This document shows positions 21,549 to 33,311 of a stretch of DNA of 64,000 nucleotides, in pieces. The DNA comes from Ooceraea biroi (taxonomy: Eukaryota; Arthropoda; Insecta; Hymenoptera; Formicidae), in assembly GCF_003672135.1 (NCBI RefSeq), contig NC_039517.1, positions 1,984,001 to 2,048,000 on the forward strand, in the 5' to 3' direction. The translations under genes and the position numbers were made by a program. Within the stretch, counting starts at the first letter, position 1. Every line of letters starts with the position of its first letter. The notes beneath the pieces are model-generated. The model made no database searches. It was not told the DNA's origin and worked only from the letters and a program-made list of their open reading frames with translations.

Positions 21549-22313
21549 TACAGGGTGTCCCGGGTTTTAACCGACAAACTGCGGGAGCATATTCTACTAG
21601 TGGAAATAAGAAAAAATTCTTATATCGAGTTTGCTTAGAAATGCTTTATTACAAAGTTATAAACCAATATTGAAAAGAAATATCAGATAAGTAACAACGG
21701 ATTTTTTCACAAAAATAAAAATTATCTACGCAATGATTTAGTGACGCATTTCAAAATGTTGTCCTTGCACATCGATACAAGCTAGACACCGACGTAGTAC
21801 AGAATTTGTTACAGTACGACATTCCTGAAAATTTCGTTGCGTCTCAGTAACTGAATTAGTAATTCGTTGCTTTAAATCTATCTGGTACTCTCCTGTTAGG
21901 AAATCTACGTTGATACTCTCGTACGGCAGCTCGTGCATTTCCGTCACAGAATCCGCACACGAAATGAATATCGGTGTATTCCTCATTTGAAAACACTTTT
22001 GGCATTCTGATAGTAATTGCTAGTTGACACGACGATTGAAATCTAACAGCTACTGTTGTGAAAGTAACAATCATACTGAATCGTTTCAATATAGTGAACA
22101 TGAATACATGTGAATACACGTAACATAAACATCTTCGACCTTCCAAATTCTACACTATGTTCCGTTGTTACTTATCTGATATTTCTTTTCAATATTGGTT
22201 TATAATTTTGTAATAAAGCATTTCTAAGCAAACTCGATATAAGAATTTTTTCTTATTTCCACTAGTAGAATATGCTCCCGCAGTTTGTCGGTTAAAACCC
22301 GGGACACCCTGTA
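21549..22313 (-). mobile_element. Long-TIR miniature element with transposase ends (DUF4817-type)
   Basis: The terminal inverted repeats are about 153 bp and almost perfect (21549-21701 and 22161-22313). They begin TACAGGGTGTCCCGGGTTTT. The flanks read TA on both sides (GATA before, TACTT after), which allows a TA duplication. The interior contains the first and last parts of one transposase with the middle deleted (see 21738-22005), so this is an internal-deletion derivative of a larger autonomous element. Confidence 0.85.
21738..22005 (-). pseudogene. Internally deleted transposase: N-terminal HTH joined to C-terminus
   Basis: From the ATG at 22005 one frame reads MPKVFSNEEYTDIHFVCGFC and then REYQRRFPNRRVPDR. 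That is the N-terminal HTH widely annotated in insects as DUF4817 (a Tyr/Asp-rich helix, then Y-x-x-R-F-P-x-R-R-x-P). After VPDR, near 21875, the match passes to another frame reading DLKQRI and ending VLRRCLACIDVQGQHFEMRH at the stop at 21738-21740. LRR-x-x-ACI-x-x-x-G-x-HFE is the usual C-terminus of the same transposase family. The catalytic core (several hundred codons) is missing and the two ends are out of frame, so no active enzyme is made. Confidence 0.75.
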
Positions 22314-22315
22314 TA

Positions 22316-23008
22316 CTTAAAGGAAATATTTTAATAATTTAGATATCTTCCTCCTAGCGCGACAATAGGAGGGCTCCTCGATGGCCGTTGTATTTTCAAG
22401 AGGGATGTATTTTCAATAGCCGCGTTTATCAATCGTGCGACGAATCGTCTTCCGCTCGCGCGAGCCACCCTCGCCGGCGGCGGCGGCGACGGTGCGATTT
22501 CCAAACGAGGTGACGTACGTATCCGTATTCTCACGAAGAATGGTTCGAGGGAGATAGAAAAGAAAGGAAGACAGAGAGAGAGGAGACTCGAACGTTTGCG
22601 GAAGGGGTTGAGAGATACAAGTCCGATAAGTGAGAGGCGCCTAAGGAACGGAGGCGAAACGAGGATTATCCGGACGGGAGTCGCTGCGTCCGGAGTGTCC
22701 CGCGGGACGTCCGGTCCGGGATACCCGAGTTCGATCCCAAGCCAGAGAACCTGACGAGACCGAGGGGAAAGCGGGGGTGCGGAAGACTCCGCGATGTCGT
22801 GTCCGAGAAAGCGACGACACCTCGTTGCGCTCGCTCAGGCTCGCTCGAGGGGAACTTTAGAATTCCTCGGCACGGACGTTCCCGGAAATAGCTGAGAACT
22901 GGACCGACGAGGAGAAAGAAAAAGAGAGAGAGGAACAGATAGATCAGACAGGTGGAGAGAAAGAGAGAGAGAGGAAGAAGCGCCGGCAAAATAGAAAAAG
23001 AGTCGCCG
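22316..23008. other. Purine-rich stretch, possible 5' UTR of the next feature
   Basis: The region 22555-22990 on the plus strand is strongly purine-rich (GAGAGA, AAAGAAAGG) and lies just upstream of a protein-like ATG. No TATA box or clear initiator can be assigned. Confidence 0.3.
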
Positions 23009-23166
23009 ATGGATTACGGGGATACACCGTCGTCAGCACGGCCGGGCGATCGCCCGAGCCAAATAGAAATCCCGTATCTTAGCAGCGTTCAGGCCACGTC
23101 GGGATCTTTAACTTCTCTGGAAGCGCCGTGTTCGGCTTCCAAACCGCGATTGCAGTTTGTGTCGGC
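23009..23166 (+). CDS. Candidate first coding exon of an unidentified host gene
   Basis: The ATG at 23009 opens a frame reading MDYGDTPSSARPGDRPSQIE, then IPYLSSVQATSGSLTSLEAP, then CSASKPRLQF. Codon use and composition look like a real, flexible N-terminus. The frame reaches a TAG at 23168-23170, but a GTAGGT donor begins at 23167, so an exon of 158 bases would splice before the stop. The -3 position is C, not the preferred purine. The purine-rich upstream sequence fits a 5' UTR. No downstream exon is identifiable and the protein is not recognised. A short chance frame remains possible. Confidence 0.3.
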
Positions 23167-23170
23167 GTAG

Positions 23171-26066
23171 GTAGCACAAACACTCGTTTGTCGCTCCAAT
23201 TTTCCTCGGAATTTGTGGATTTTCTGTTACTACTCAAACTTTTCAGATCTATAGTACCTATTACCGCAACTCGTCTTCCGATATAAAAGTGTCTTTCGCG
23301 GAGATGAAGAAGATCGAGATGTCAAGCTGGATGATACCGAGAGAAGTCAGCGATCAGGCTCCATGATCCTGATCAGTCATGTCGTCATATTAGCCTGAGC
23401 AGCAGCCGGGTCAAGCGACGGGATTCCTATCGGAAACCAGGACGAGGAGCGGAGTCGATCGCGCGTTGCGGTCGTTATAGGTAGCAGCGACATATACGGC
23501 GCAGCAGCCTCTCCGCGCCTCCGGTCACGTCTCGCCCTGTCCCTTCGGACCTTAATTGAGCGATCGGCGTACGTGTATCGGCGCCAATATCGCGAACACG
23601 CCCGGCGCCGCGGAATTCCGCGCGCGAGGTAAATTCCGAGGGTGTGCGAGCACCAAGACGAAAACGACGACAAGGAGGACGACGATGACGACGTCGACGG
23701 CAACGGAGGGAACGAAGGGGACGAGCAAGTTAACTCGACACGGCAACTCAAGGTGGAGAGAGGGCCGATCGATGCCCGCATTGTTTCACTGCGGCCTTGC
23801 GGCGACGAAAGTCGCCCAGTCTTCCTCTTTCTCTCCCTCTTCCTCTCTCTCTCTCTCTTCCTCTTTCTCTCGGCATCTCCCGGTCTTCCTTCTTTCCACC
23901 TTGCATCTCGTCGTCTTCTCCGACGCCGGGAGGCCTGCGGTAGCAGCAACGAGAAGGGCGCAGGGAGGGATGCGGGCGACGCTGCTGAGGCAGCATCCGC
24001 ACTCCACTCGCCGGCGATGCACTCGTATCCACCACGTTGCAGATCCTCGAGTATCGCCTCGAGATATCGCGTCGTCCGGAAGAATATCTCACGGTCTCCG
24101 CGGTGAACGGCGACGCGGTTACGCGATCGCGCGACGGAATTAAGTTGGGATCCAGCGAGAGATCGATCCGCCGTTCTTCTTTGACACTCTCGTGTGCAAA
24201 ATGTCTCCCAGTCGCGATTGCGATGAAATCAAGTCGGCAAATATTTGATCAATTAAGAAATTCCGAAACTGAATTACCACGGGGGCTCCGCAGCTGCGTA
24301 TAAAATTCCGACGCGTTCGTGTCTTACGATGTTTGCCGATCCTACGCTAAAGGACGTCTCAATCTTGTAAAATGAAAGAATTACATGAAAGGAACCGAAA
24401 TTTCGAAATTCCCAATTGTGAACAGTTTCATTTCTGCGTTTCTGTGTTCCGACCAAATGAATCAAGACCTTCATTGTGCCATGTCGCAAACCGCTCTTGC
24501 ACAATCGATCTTGACACAAAGTTTGCTGCACAAATGAGGCTCGCTCGTGCATGTTTATCGAGTTTAGCGGGCGGAGGTGGTCGTTTACAGGCTCGATTGC
24601 CGTTGATTAATAATACTGGAAATGTCGACGAAACCAACAACCGCCGGCGAGAGCAATTCAGCTCGTCAAAGGCGCGCGCCTTCCGATAATTGAGAGCAGC
24701 GTGAAAACGAGCTCGTACGCGCGGCGGTCCCGATCGGCCAATTAATTTCGATACGCGCGGAACGCGAACGATGGAGCGTTTCCGGTCGCTCGGTCCCTCA
24801 CCTGTTTTCCTCCCGCGAAAAAGCGACTCGAAACGACCAATTAAAACTCCATCGATCGAGCCGAGACAATTCGCGAAAAAGCGAGACTCGCGCCGAGAAA
24901 CACGCGCCTCGGCCGCGCGAAAGATATAATACGTCGCGAAGCGGCCGTAAATTAACGTAGTTTGAAATTCGCCCGGCGGACGCTAATTCCGTATTTCGAA
25001 ACTCGTTTGCACCCGCGTCCACCCCCCGCGGTATTATTTATGATTCATTATTTGCCGCTCCTATCTCGCGATCTGCGCTCGCGCGTTAATCATAATTTAC
25101 CATTGACTTCATTATCTCGTGACGCCATTCATGACTCATGACTTATTTACATGCGCCCCGCGTGTTTTACGCGATTACCGAAAATTCGACGATGCGATTT
25201 ATGGCGCGAGGGACACACGGTAACAGTGACCAATGCAAAATCGCAGGCTTTTTAATAAATTATCATCATCATTATCCAGTAATTATCATAAATATTGTAA
25301 TAGAAACACTGCAGCGTGATATGACATATTTCTCAATCACGATTGCGGTTTGGAAGAGCTGTCCAAATAATCCAAACATTTTTATATCTACTTAGATATT
25401 TACATAATTTATTTTTACATTTGCCTCTGCCTCGTCTCTCTCTCTCTCTCTTACTCCTTTTTCGCGTCAATTATTGATTGCATGAATATTCGATAATTTC
25501 GATAATTCGATTTTCTACAGAATGTTTTTAACGTAATCCGAAACGTCGACTGGTGCCGGCTTCGGCGCCGGAATTTCCGTAAATTTCCGAGACACTCCCT
25601 CGACATCGAGCGGCGTCGCGGTTCACGGACCAAGTCGAGATCAGAAAGCTACGTAAATTGGCCCGTTTAACGGGCCGAACGCAGAAATACTCAAGACGCC
25701 CATTAGCCTGCGAACTTGCGTCTTGCGTGGCACTCGAAAATAGAGCCAGAGAAGACGACGGTGCGGGGAACGATTCGATCCTCCGCGCGGTATCACGCGC
25801 GACGAGACGACGCTCGTTAGTTCCGGAAAATTCGTCTCCGCTCCGCGCAATTAGACGCTCGCGCCTCGTTTCGATCGTTAGGCTTGTTTTTTTCGGATCG
25901 CTGCAGATAAATCAAAGTGCGATGCGCATTAAGCCAGCAAGTGCGTCACTCGTCTCGCGGCTTTGAGAAAACGAAGGGCGATAATCGTTTTATCGCCTCT
26001 CTTTCATGATTTAATTACAACCATTGCGTTATCTTCAAACTGTAATTCTGTAAATAATTATTGCAA
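23171..26066. other. No supported gene
   Basis: This includes a CT-rich tract at about 23820-23880 and a CT microsatellite at 25434-25450. The long frames around 23377-24143 arise from GAC/CT-rich simple sequence and are open on both strands. Confidence 0.4.
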
Positions 26067-26074
26067 GAATCGCG

Positions 26075-26788
26075 GGTAATTATGTACCTTAACGGACCCA
26101 GCCCCGATGACCTTGACCTTGACATATGTTGTCAAGGTTACCCTCCTGAGTGACCTTGAAGAGGTTTTAGCCGTCGCTCGTTGTTTGTTAAAAAGTTATT
26201 AACAAAAGAAGTTTAATAATTTTGCACGAATTTTCAGCTGTCTACGCGAAGCAAGGACTTGAGTTTGACATATATTACAAAGGTCACCTTCCTGAATAAC
26301 CCGCACTAGGTTTTAGTCGTCGATCGTTGTTTATGAAAAAGTTATTAACAAAAGAAATTTCGAAAATATAGTAGTTATTTTGAAAGAATATTGAATATTG
26401 AAAGATATAAACGACGAATATGTATATGAACGAAGAATGAAAAGTCATTTAAAGCAGTGAATTGTTAATATATAGAATAGTTTCTTTTAATATAAGTACA
26501 AAGTATTCTTCACTTTAACCAAAAGCACAAACAGTTAAATACAAAGTATTCTCTGCTTTAACTTAACCTAACCTAACTTAAGCTAAAATTCCATCAAATA
26601 TACTCTTTCGTAAACGTATATGGTATCGTAAAATTATGCTTTATTCATTAAACATTTTTGTTAATAACTTTTTAACAAACAACGAGCGACGGCTAAAACC
26701 TCTTCAAGGTGACTCAGGAGGGTGACCTTGACAACATATGTCAAGGTCAAGGGCATCGGGGCTGGGTCCGTTAAAGTACATAATTACC
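26075..26788. mobile_element. Long-TIR element with 8-bp target duplication, copy 1
   Basis: The terminal inverted repeats are about 130 bp. They start GGTAATTATGTAC at both ends and include several TGACCTTGA blocks and a GTTATTAACAAAA inner end. An exact 8-bp direct repeat GAATCGCG flanks the element (26067-26074 and 26789-26796). An 8-bp duplication fits hAT, P or Merlin elements, and I cannot choose between them. No transposase is readable. The interior has a CCTAACCTAAC (TTAGG-type) stretch near 26567. A rearranged second copy is at 53808-54642. Confidence 0.75.
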
Positions 26789-26796
26789 GAATCGCG

Positions 26797-29700
26797 TTCA
26801 AGTAATGCAACGAATGCACGTCGTACGCGAAATGTACGATTAAAAAACCGCGCGCGAGTGCAGTAGTGTAATTTAATGTTTCTTATCTCAAAGATAGTAA
26901 TATGAAGACGGAGTAATGGAAATTGCGGATACTTTGCGGAAGCAGAATGTTCGACAAGACGATAAGGAGCCAGCGCGCTCCGAGTCGCATCGCGTGTAGA
27001 AGACGATAGTCGCGCACGTTGCATACAATGTTCTCCAATGGCGTGCTGCCTTGTCGGGAGCTATCTCGCCTTGCTATCTTCCTTTTTCCGCACGTTCTAA
27101 TTGTTCCGCCCCGCTGTTATCAACCACCAGGTTGTTGCGCCACGTCGTCGTCCGCGCATAATCCCCATGAATGCCGGAACGGGGTCTCGCGGGCCGCGTA
27201 ATCCCCCATAAATTATCCTATCTCCATGCATCAATCTGCAAGACTGCGCAACGTCCGAGTGTATCAAGCACCCCATGCTTCAAACGAGGCACGCGTGTGC
27301 CCTTAATTTCCCTAAGAAGCTGTTAACTGTTAATTTGTTCAACGATATACAGAATTAAAGATAAGACTCAAGCACCCTTTCTGTGTTTTCACAATTTTCT
27401 CTCTTCTCTTTTCGGGGTTAACGCTATTTTTAAGAGTTCCGTTGTATCGAAAGTGCACGTCCAAAGTTCGCGCATTCATGCGCTCCTTCCGTTTCGACGG
27501 GAAGAATTTACCAAGCGAGCTGTTCGCATCCGAAACGAGGATCAGCCTCGAACAGGCAATTTCGAACCCCGTAACGCGATGACTCGCGCACGAAGACGAT
27601 TCGCCAGAGTACAATCGCGACAATAATTCTCGCCGGAATATTACGGGAGACACAAATACACACAGCCGCGTGTACAATCGGTCGTTACAATAAATTCCGC
27701 CTCGCCAGTGCTCGCCCAGTAGTTCCGCGGGTAATAATCCGTTTTTCGAGCGAGTCACGGTGTGCTGCAGCGAGCGTGTACGAGCGAGCGAGTGGTGCAC
27801 ATTGTCGGTCCTTTATGCGGTAACGGCCTTGGTCGTCAGGTAGCTGTATTCGACGATCGGAAGCAACGACATAAAATTTATTACGGGACACGACACTCGG
27901 GTCGTATATCGCGCGAAATGGATCTCCAATAATCCTCCGCGATCTCGTTCGCGAGCCGGGCGCCGCGCCGGGCGGATTCGAGCGGATCGCACGTCGAGCA
28001 CGTGGATCGCGGCCGCACGTCGGCGCGGCCGACGCGACGTCCCTCCGAGCGGATCGATCTTCAAACAAACGAGCGAATTTCCGCGCTAACGCGAAAATAA
28101 TGCTGCCCCGTCGAATCTCGACAATGAAAGGGAAAAAAATAGCTCGACTTTGAATCCGCCGACCACGAACAAAAGGAAAAGGACAGCGAGAGCGCGAGCG
28201 GCACGGCGCGGAATGATGACTGGCAACAACACGACGACAATGGCCCGACTGGATAATATCTTGATATCCATTTTTCAAAACTTCCGAGCCGCGGCACGAA
28301 TAAAATATCAATCTGTCAAAAGCAGCGGGGAAAATCGAGAAGTATCAAAGCGTAATCAAACCGATGGAGAGACGTCGAACGTGTATGGAGCGCGCATGAG
28401 CGTGTATGCAGTAATGCCTCTTTTATTTTCCTCGTCAATCGCACAATAAATACCGCCGCAACAAATATCAAGCGTTTTCCGCGCAATTGTTCATTGAGGC
28501 GGCCCGTTCCCAATTTCGGCAGCCGACCGTGACGGTACCGAGCCCGATCGATTCGCCGCGTTTCCGCTTCGAATTGTCGCGCGAGGACTCGCGCGACAAT
28601 ACTGGCGCGCTCGCGTTGTCGTCTACGTTCGGCTGGAGGTAAAAGCCGGAAGGCTGCGAGCGCGTATGAGCTTCTCGCTGCATATCGTATGCGGGGACAC
28701 GTTATACCGCATGTCGCGCGCTTGTCGCAGTGCATCGGTTATGAGCTCGTAAAGCACTGATGCGAATCTGACGACGAGATTCGGTGCTCGTTGTTTTCAA
28801 TAACTCCGGGACGGTGACTGCGCGCGTTAAACTGGGTCACAAAGACGAGAAAAGAGAGAAAGAGAGAGAGAATCAGCAGAATTTTATGGAGCAACCTCGA
28901 AAAGACCGAAGCGATAGATCTTTCTCATTTCCCGAAAAGCATCTCGCTTTTATTCACCAAGAATCACGACTCGCGGGAGTCTGATCTATCTCGCGAGATC
29001 AATCCCTCCTGGACAAGATTGCAATCGGTTCGAGGAACAGAAGCTCGCGAGGATCGAGATGCTCCCCCGAGCGTCTCGAGAAGATCTCAAAAAATCAATT
29101 CTTCGATGGATCTCTCCTATTATATTATTGTTTATATTAATTCCCTCCCATTTATATTAATTATTTATATTAATTTATATTAAGCCGCGTCTACTTTCCC
29201 GCGTTCTCTGGTCGCTTTCTTCCATCAAACTTTCCGCGCGCATTTACGCGTCGACCGCGCCGCGGAACTTTGTTACTTCGGTTAATCCACGGCGAACTTG
29301 CAGCGAGAACTCTCGATGTATCGCGAGCGTATTCGACGCGACAAGAGTGCGTTCCAGTTCTCTTCTCAGACGCTCTTCTCCTCTCCTCTCCTCTCCTTTT
29401 CTCGGACATATCGACAGATTGAATCGGCCGGTGAGTTCGCTCGCGAAATCCTGATCCCCAATTACGACTGTCTGACTTGGCGCGCTGACTTGCGGCCGCG
29501 GTTTCTCTGCGATTTCCAGCATCCGGCTGGATTAAACGCGCGCTCGCACGGAGGTGTCGACCTGCGGCTGCTGCTGCCGTTGTTGTGACTTCAGGACGAA
29601 TTGATCCACTAGTTTCCCGGCAGGTTGGCTAGCAAACTGACGGTAAATTTGTCGTGAGTCATCCGTCATGTCGCGTACGATGTTCGGGACCGCCTGATTA

Positions 29701-32169
29701 ATCGCGCGATCAGCTCGGGGATGATTAATTGGATAATTCGCCTGGCGGGCGCCCTCGCGGCGCGACACAGAATCCTTCCGTGGAACCTCCCAAGTTCGAT
29801 CGAATCGTCTAAACGTTACTCGCACGAGATGCCACGAGATACGCGACGTCGCGCGAGGCTAACCATCCCGGATCGCGCGTTATTGTACAACGGCAACGTT
29901 AACAGCTAACGTGCCAACGTTTCGCGACTAACCGCGTTATTAGTCGGCGGGTACCAGCCCCCCGACGTGCAGTATACGCGCGTGCAAACCGTGCCGATGT
30001 GGCCTGACGATCGATATCGGGCAATCGAGCCTGCCGTCTGTCGGTGGTTTAACGGGGACGTACGTGGTAGCGCAGAACCCGGCAGTTCCACCACCGCGGC
30101 GGTTCCCCCGTGGGATACGCCTTTGGTGATATATCGAATTATTGTCTAACCGGTAATGTTATTGCCCGGACGCAAACAGTAATCGATGGATTAGCATCGA
30201 CTATTATCGTAATAACCGATATTGTCGGGGAAAAGCGAACGCGCGCGCGTGTGCAGCGATAAATGCGCGCTTTCCGCTATTAATTCCGCCGACGCGCAAA
30301 TTACTCATGAACGTATCGCGACCTTAACGCCGGTCATTAACGTTGCTTGCATACCTTCATTAAATCTCCCTGCAATTTTGTTTTCCACAATACGATAATC
30401 ATAACAAATGTGCACCGCGTAAACCTCGTAGAACGTCAGCCTCACGCTTGCCACGCGGGAAATCGGCGCAAACCTCGTCTTTTAAATCAGCGACAATTAG
30501 CGACGAAAGGAGTCTCGGCTCAATTTTTCTAAATATAATTACATCTTTTTGCAATTAGAATTATTTATAATATCTTTGACTAGTCCAACATGCTTAATAT
30601 TACTGCCAGCAAAGGGAAACCTCTCTTGTCGCTCTTCACAAGACCGCAACGTTCGCTTGCGAGCAAGCTCGCGTAATCGCGTAATCGCGTCGACGACTCC
30701 CATCAGCCGATGCGCTCGGTTCCCGGGTGCTCGCTTTTCCGGGAGCACCAAAGCTTCCGGTCGATCGACAGACGGATGGACGGACGGATGGTCGTTCCTC
30801 GGGGATTGAACGCGGCCCGCGTGCATGCGATCGTCGCGAGGTTGCCTCGTCGACGCGGCGCGTCCGGAGACATCCGCCTGACGGATGGAGCATCCATCAC
30901 GGGTAATATCGTTCCCTCCTTCGCGTGCGCTTTACGGAGGAATAAGAGGACACGGAGGGAAAGGTACCAGGGGAACGACAGGAACGACGGGTCCGTCGTG
31001 CGCTCGTCGTCGTTCGCCACGACGATCGGGATGCACGTTGGCGCTCGCACGTCAATTGCAGGAGACAGCCATCAATAGCGCGCGCGGTCGCGCGTGTTCC
31101 TCGTGACGCATCGCTTCTGCCGCGTGCCCTCCCGTGCCCCCCGTGATTTGTGCGTGCCCCGTCTCTCTCCTGGTGGCTACGCACTTTCGCCCCCGGTCGC
31201 GTAGTACGGCCGTCAGTCAGGCTGAATGGCTGCCGATGGAGCGGCAGTTTACTGTAGAGAATGCGGAATGAACACGAAGGCGGCGAGGATATCGAGGATG
31301 GCTCCGGAGGATAGCTCCGAAGGCACGAGCGAGCGAGCGAGCGAGGGGATGCGAGTGATTTGTTATCGATAAAACGTCAACCCGTGGAATTTATTTAAGG
31401 TATCTCATATCTGAGAGCTGCGCTCGATCCGGCGAATTTAAATGCGAAGCTTTCTCTCTCTCTCTCTCTGCGACCGCGATCTAGCTTGTTTTACGGATTC
31501 TTCGTCATTTTGATCCGTTAAATGCGAGGCATTATATAAATGGCGAATCAGATTCGCCCATTTTACGTTTCTGAATTCGGTCACGTCACTCGAGAAACTG
31601 TCAGACGAGTTCTTCCACGAGGCACTCAGCTTCGCGGATCCCGCATTACGCGTTGAATTTAAACGCGATGCATTTCCGATGTAAGCTCGAGTCTGAATTA
31701 TGTTTCCAGCTTCTCAAACGTCGCGAGTGCATGTATCGCCCACTTTAACTTAAAAAGCATCAACGTCTTCGAGCCGTTCATTCTTCGGCTTTCGAGACAC
31801 TCGAGGAAGAAGAGAATTTAAAGCGAGAGAATTCTTTCAATCTCCGGATATGTAATCGCGGACAATCCGGCGAACCTTCGACTGGGCCGATAAACAGCCC
31901 GAGCGAGAACGCCCAGACGAAAAGAAGCCGAGGAGGAAGAGGCGGACGAGAAAGGCCGCCCCGTTAAGAGAGACGGCCGAAGAAGAGAGTGATACGTGAG
32001 TCGAATCGCCTGACGAGCAGATGAAAGGGCTTCCTCCGATAAAATCGACACGTTCCGAGAGCGGAGAGGAGTCCCGCCTCGAACGGAACGCTCTCGCTCT
32101 CGAGACTCGGAAGCGCTCCGCTTCCATCTGGAAGCGCAAGATACTGCGCCCAGATACGACCAGCCGAGG
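26797..32169. other. No supported gene
   Basis: More than 5 kb of CpG-rich sequence with short AT patches (an ATTTATATTA-type run at 29116-29182), CT tracts (31452-31469) and a CGAG run near 31330. Open frames overlap on both strands. I see no domains, terminal repeats or RNA genes. Confidence 0.4.
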
Positions 32170-32173
32170 ATAC

Positions 32174-32355
32174 TGTAAGAGGCGAAAAATAACTAGGAGA
32201 CTGCTTTAGATTTGAACTCGAACTCTCCGGGATCCCTGGTTCACACGCCTAGGTCTTAGGCTGTACGGCCAATACTCCTACTGTTGTGATCAACTTGTTT
32301 TCATTCCGATCCTCTATACGACCTGTCAGTCTCGACTATCTTTCCAGATCTTACA
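32174..32355. repeat. Left 182-bp LTR of TRIM-like locus 1
   Basis: Starts TGTAAGAGGCG and ends AGATCTTACA. Carries CTGCTTTAG where the right copy has CTGCCTTAG. Confidence 0.85.
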
Positions 32356-32403
32356 GCTCGGCCAGCCTGACATTACATTCGTCCCCGAATGTCTCCAAAT
32401 CGT

Positions 32404-33019
32404 CGGTTCACTCCACTTGAGTCCTTCTCAACCTCCATTTTTTGGTTCACTCTTCTGAGTCCCTCCCAACCTCCATGTTGGTTCACTCTTCTGAGTCCCT
32501 CCCAACCTCCATGTTGGTTCACTCCTCTGAGTCCTTCCCAATCTCCATGTTGGTTCACTCCTCTGAGTTCTTCCCAATCTCCATGTTGGTTCACTCCTCT
32601 GAGTCCTTCCCAATCTCCATGTTGGTTCACTCCTCTGAGTCCCTCCCAACCTCCATGTTGGTTCACTCCTCTGAGTCCTTCCCAATCTCCATGTTGGTTC
32701 ACTCCTCTGAGTCCTTCCCAATCTCCATGTTGGTTCACTCCTCTGAGTCCTTCCCAATCTCCATGTTGGTTCACTCCTCTGAGTCCCTCCCAACCTCCAT
32801 GTTGGTTCACTCCTCTGAGTCCTTCCCAATCTCCATGTTGGTTCACTCCTCTGAGTCCTTCCCAATCTCCATGTTGGTTCACTCTTCTGAGTCCCTCCCA
32901 ACCTCCATGTTGGTTCACTCCTCTGAGTCCTTCCCAATCTCCATGTTGGTTCACTCCTCCGAGTCCTTCCCAATCTCCATGTTGGTTCACTCCTCTGAGT
33001 CCGTCCCGGCCTCCATGTT
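32404..33019. repeat. 36-bp minisatellite, about 17 units
   Basis: The unit is GGTTCACTCCTCTGAGTCC followed by TTCCCAATCTCCATGTT. Two main variants alternate, one with CTCCCAACC and one with TTCCCAATC, in the order L-L-F-F-F-L-F-F-F-L-F-F-L-F-F when named by their Leu/Phe translations, with divergent first and last units. Because 36 is a multiple of three and the unit lacks stops, frames on both strands stay open for up to about 240 codons. These are by-products of the repeat. Confidence 0.95.
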
Positions 33020-33129
33020 CAGGCTTCACTACCGGCCAGCTGCTTCTCAACTCCCTCCTCCTCTCCGAGGGATAGCGGATGAATCTCAACTGTCTTCGAG
33101 GGGTAGCGGATTTTATCCCACTTCTAAAT

Positions 33130-33311
33130 TGTAAGAGGCGAAAAATAACTAGGAGACTGCCTTAGATTCGAACTCGAACTCTCCGGGATCCCTGGTTCAC
33201 ACGCCTAGGTCTTAGGTTGTACGGCCAATACTCCTACTGTTGTGATCAACTTGTTTTCATTCCGATCCTCTATACGACCTGTCAGTCTCGACTATCTTTC
33301 CAGATCTTACA
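33130..33311. repeat. Right 182-bp LTR of TRIM-like locus 1
   Basis: Same ends and length as the left copy, with a few substitutions including CTGCCTTAG. Confidence 0.85.

Larger units (their letters stand above)
32174..33311. mobile_element. Miniature LTR-type (TRIM-like) element with minisatellite core, locus 1
   Basis: Two 182-bp direct repeats (32174-32355 and 33130-33311) each start TGTAAGA and end TCTTACA, the TG...CA short inverted ends of LTRs. The whole is flanked by an exact 4-bp duplication ATAC (32170-32173 and 33312-33315). The 774-bp interior holds a 36-bp minisatellite and no real coding. Neither strand shows a convincing primer-binding site next to the LTR or a polypurine tract, so polarity is unknown. 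This fits a terminal-repeat retrotransposon in miniature, a class reported in an ant (Pogonomyrmex barbatus). Whether this is the same family is untested. Confidence 0.75.

Noticed and set aside
23556..24143. Long plus- and minus-strand frames with Asp-rich and Ser/Leu-rich stretches
   Set aside because: They derive from GAC- and CT-rich simple sequence. Both strands are open and there is no boundary or motif.
32183..32330. tRNA-like A and B boxes in the 182-bp LTR on the minus strand (TTGGCCG... and GAGTTCGAGTTCAAATC)
   Set aside because: The T-arm and acceptor stem do not pair, so a tRNA gene is not supported. A tRNA-derived origin of the LTR is only a weak possibility.
32404..33019. CRISPR-like array (36-bp regular repeats)
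   Set aside because: Units are directly adjacent with no unique spacers, and the host is a eukaryote.
32373..33134. Four overlapping frames of 180-240 codons encoding 12-residue repeats (such as LVHSSESFPISM)
   Set aside because: They come from a 36-bp minisatellite without stops, open on both strands and in several frames, and lie inside a mobile element.
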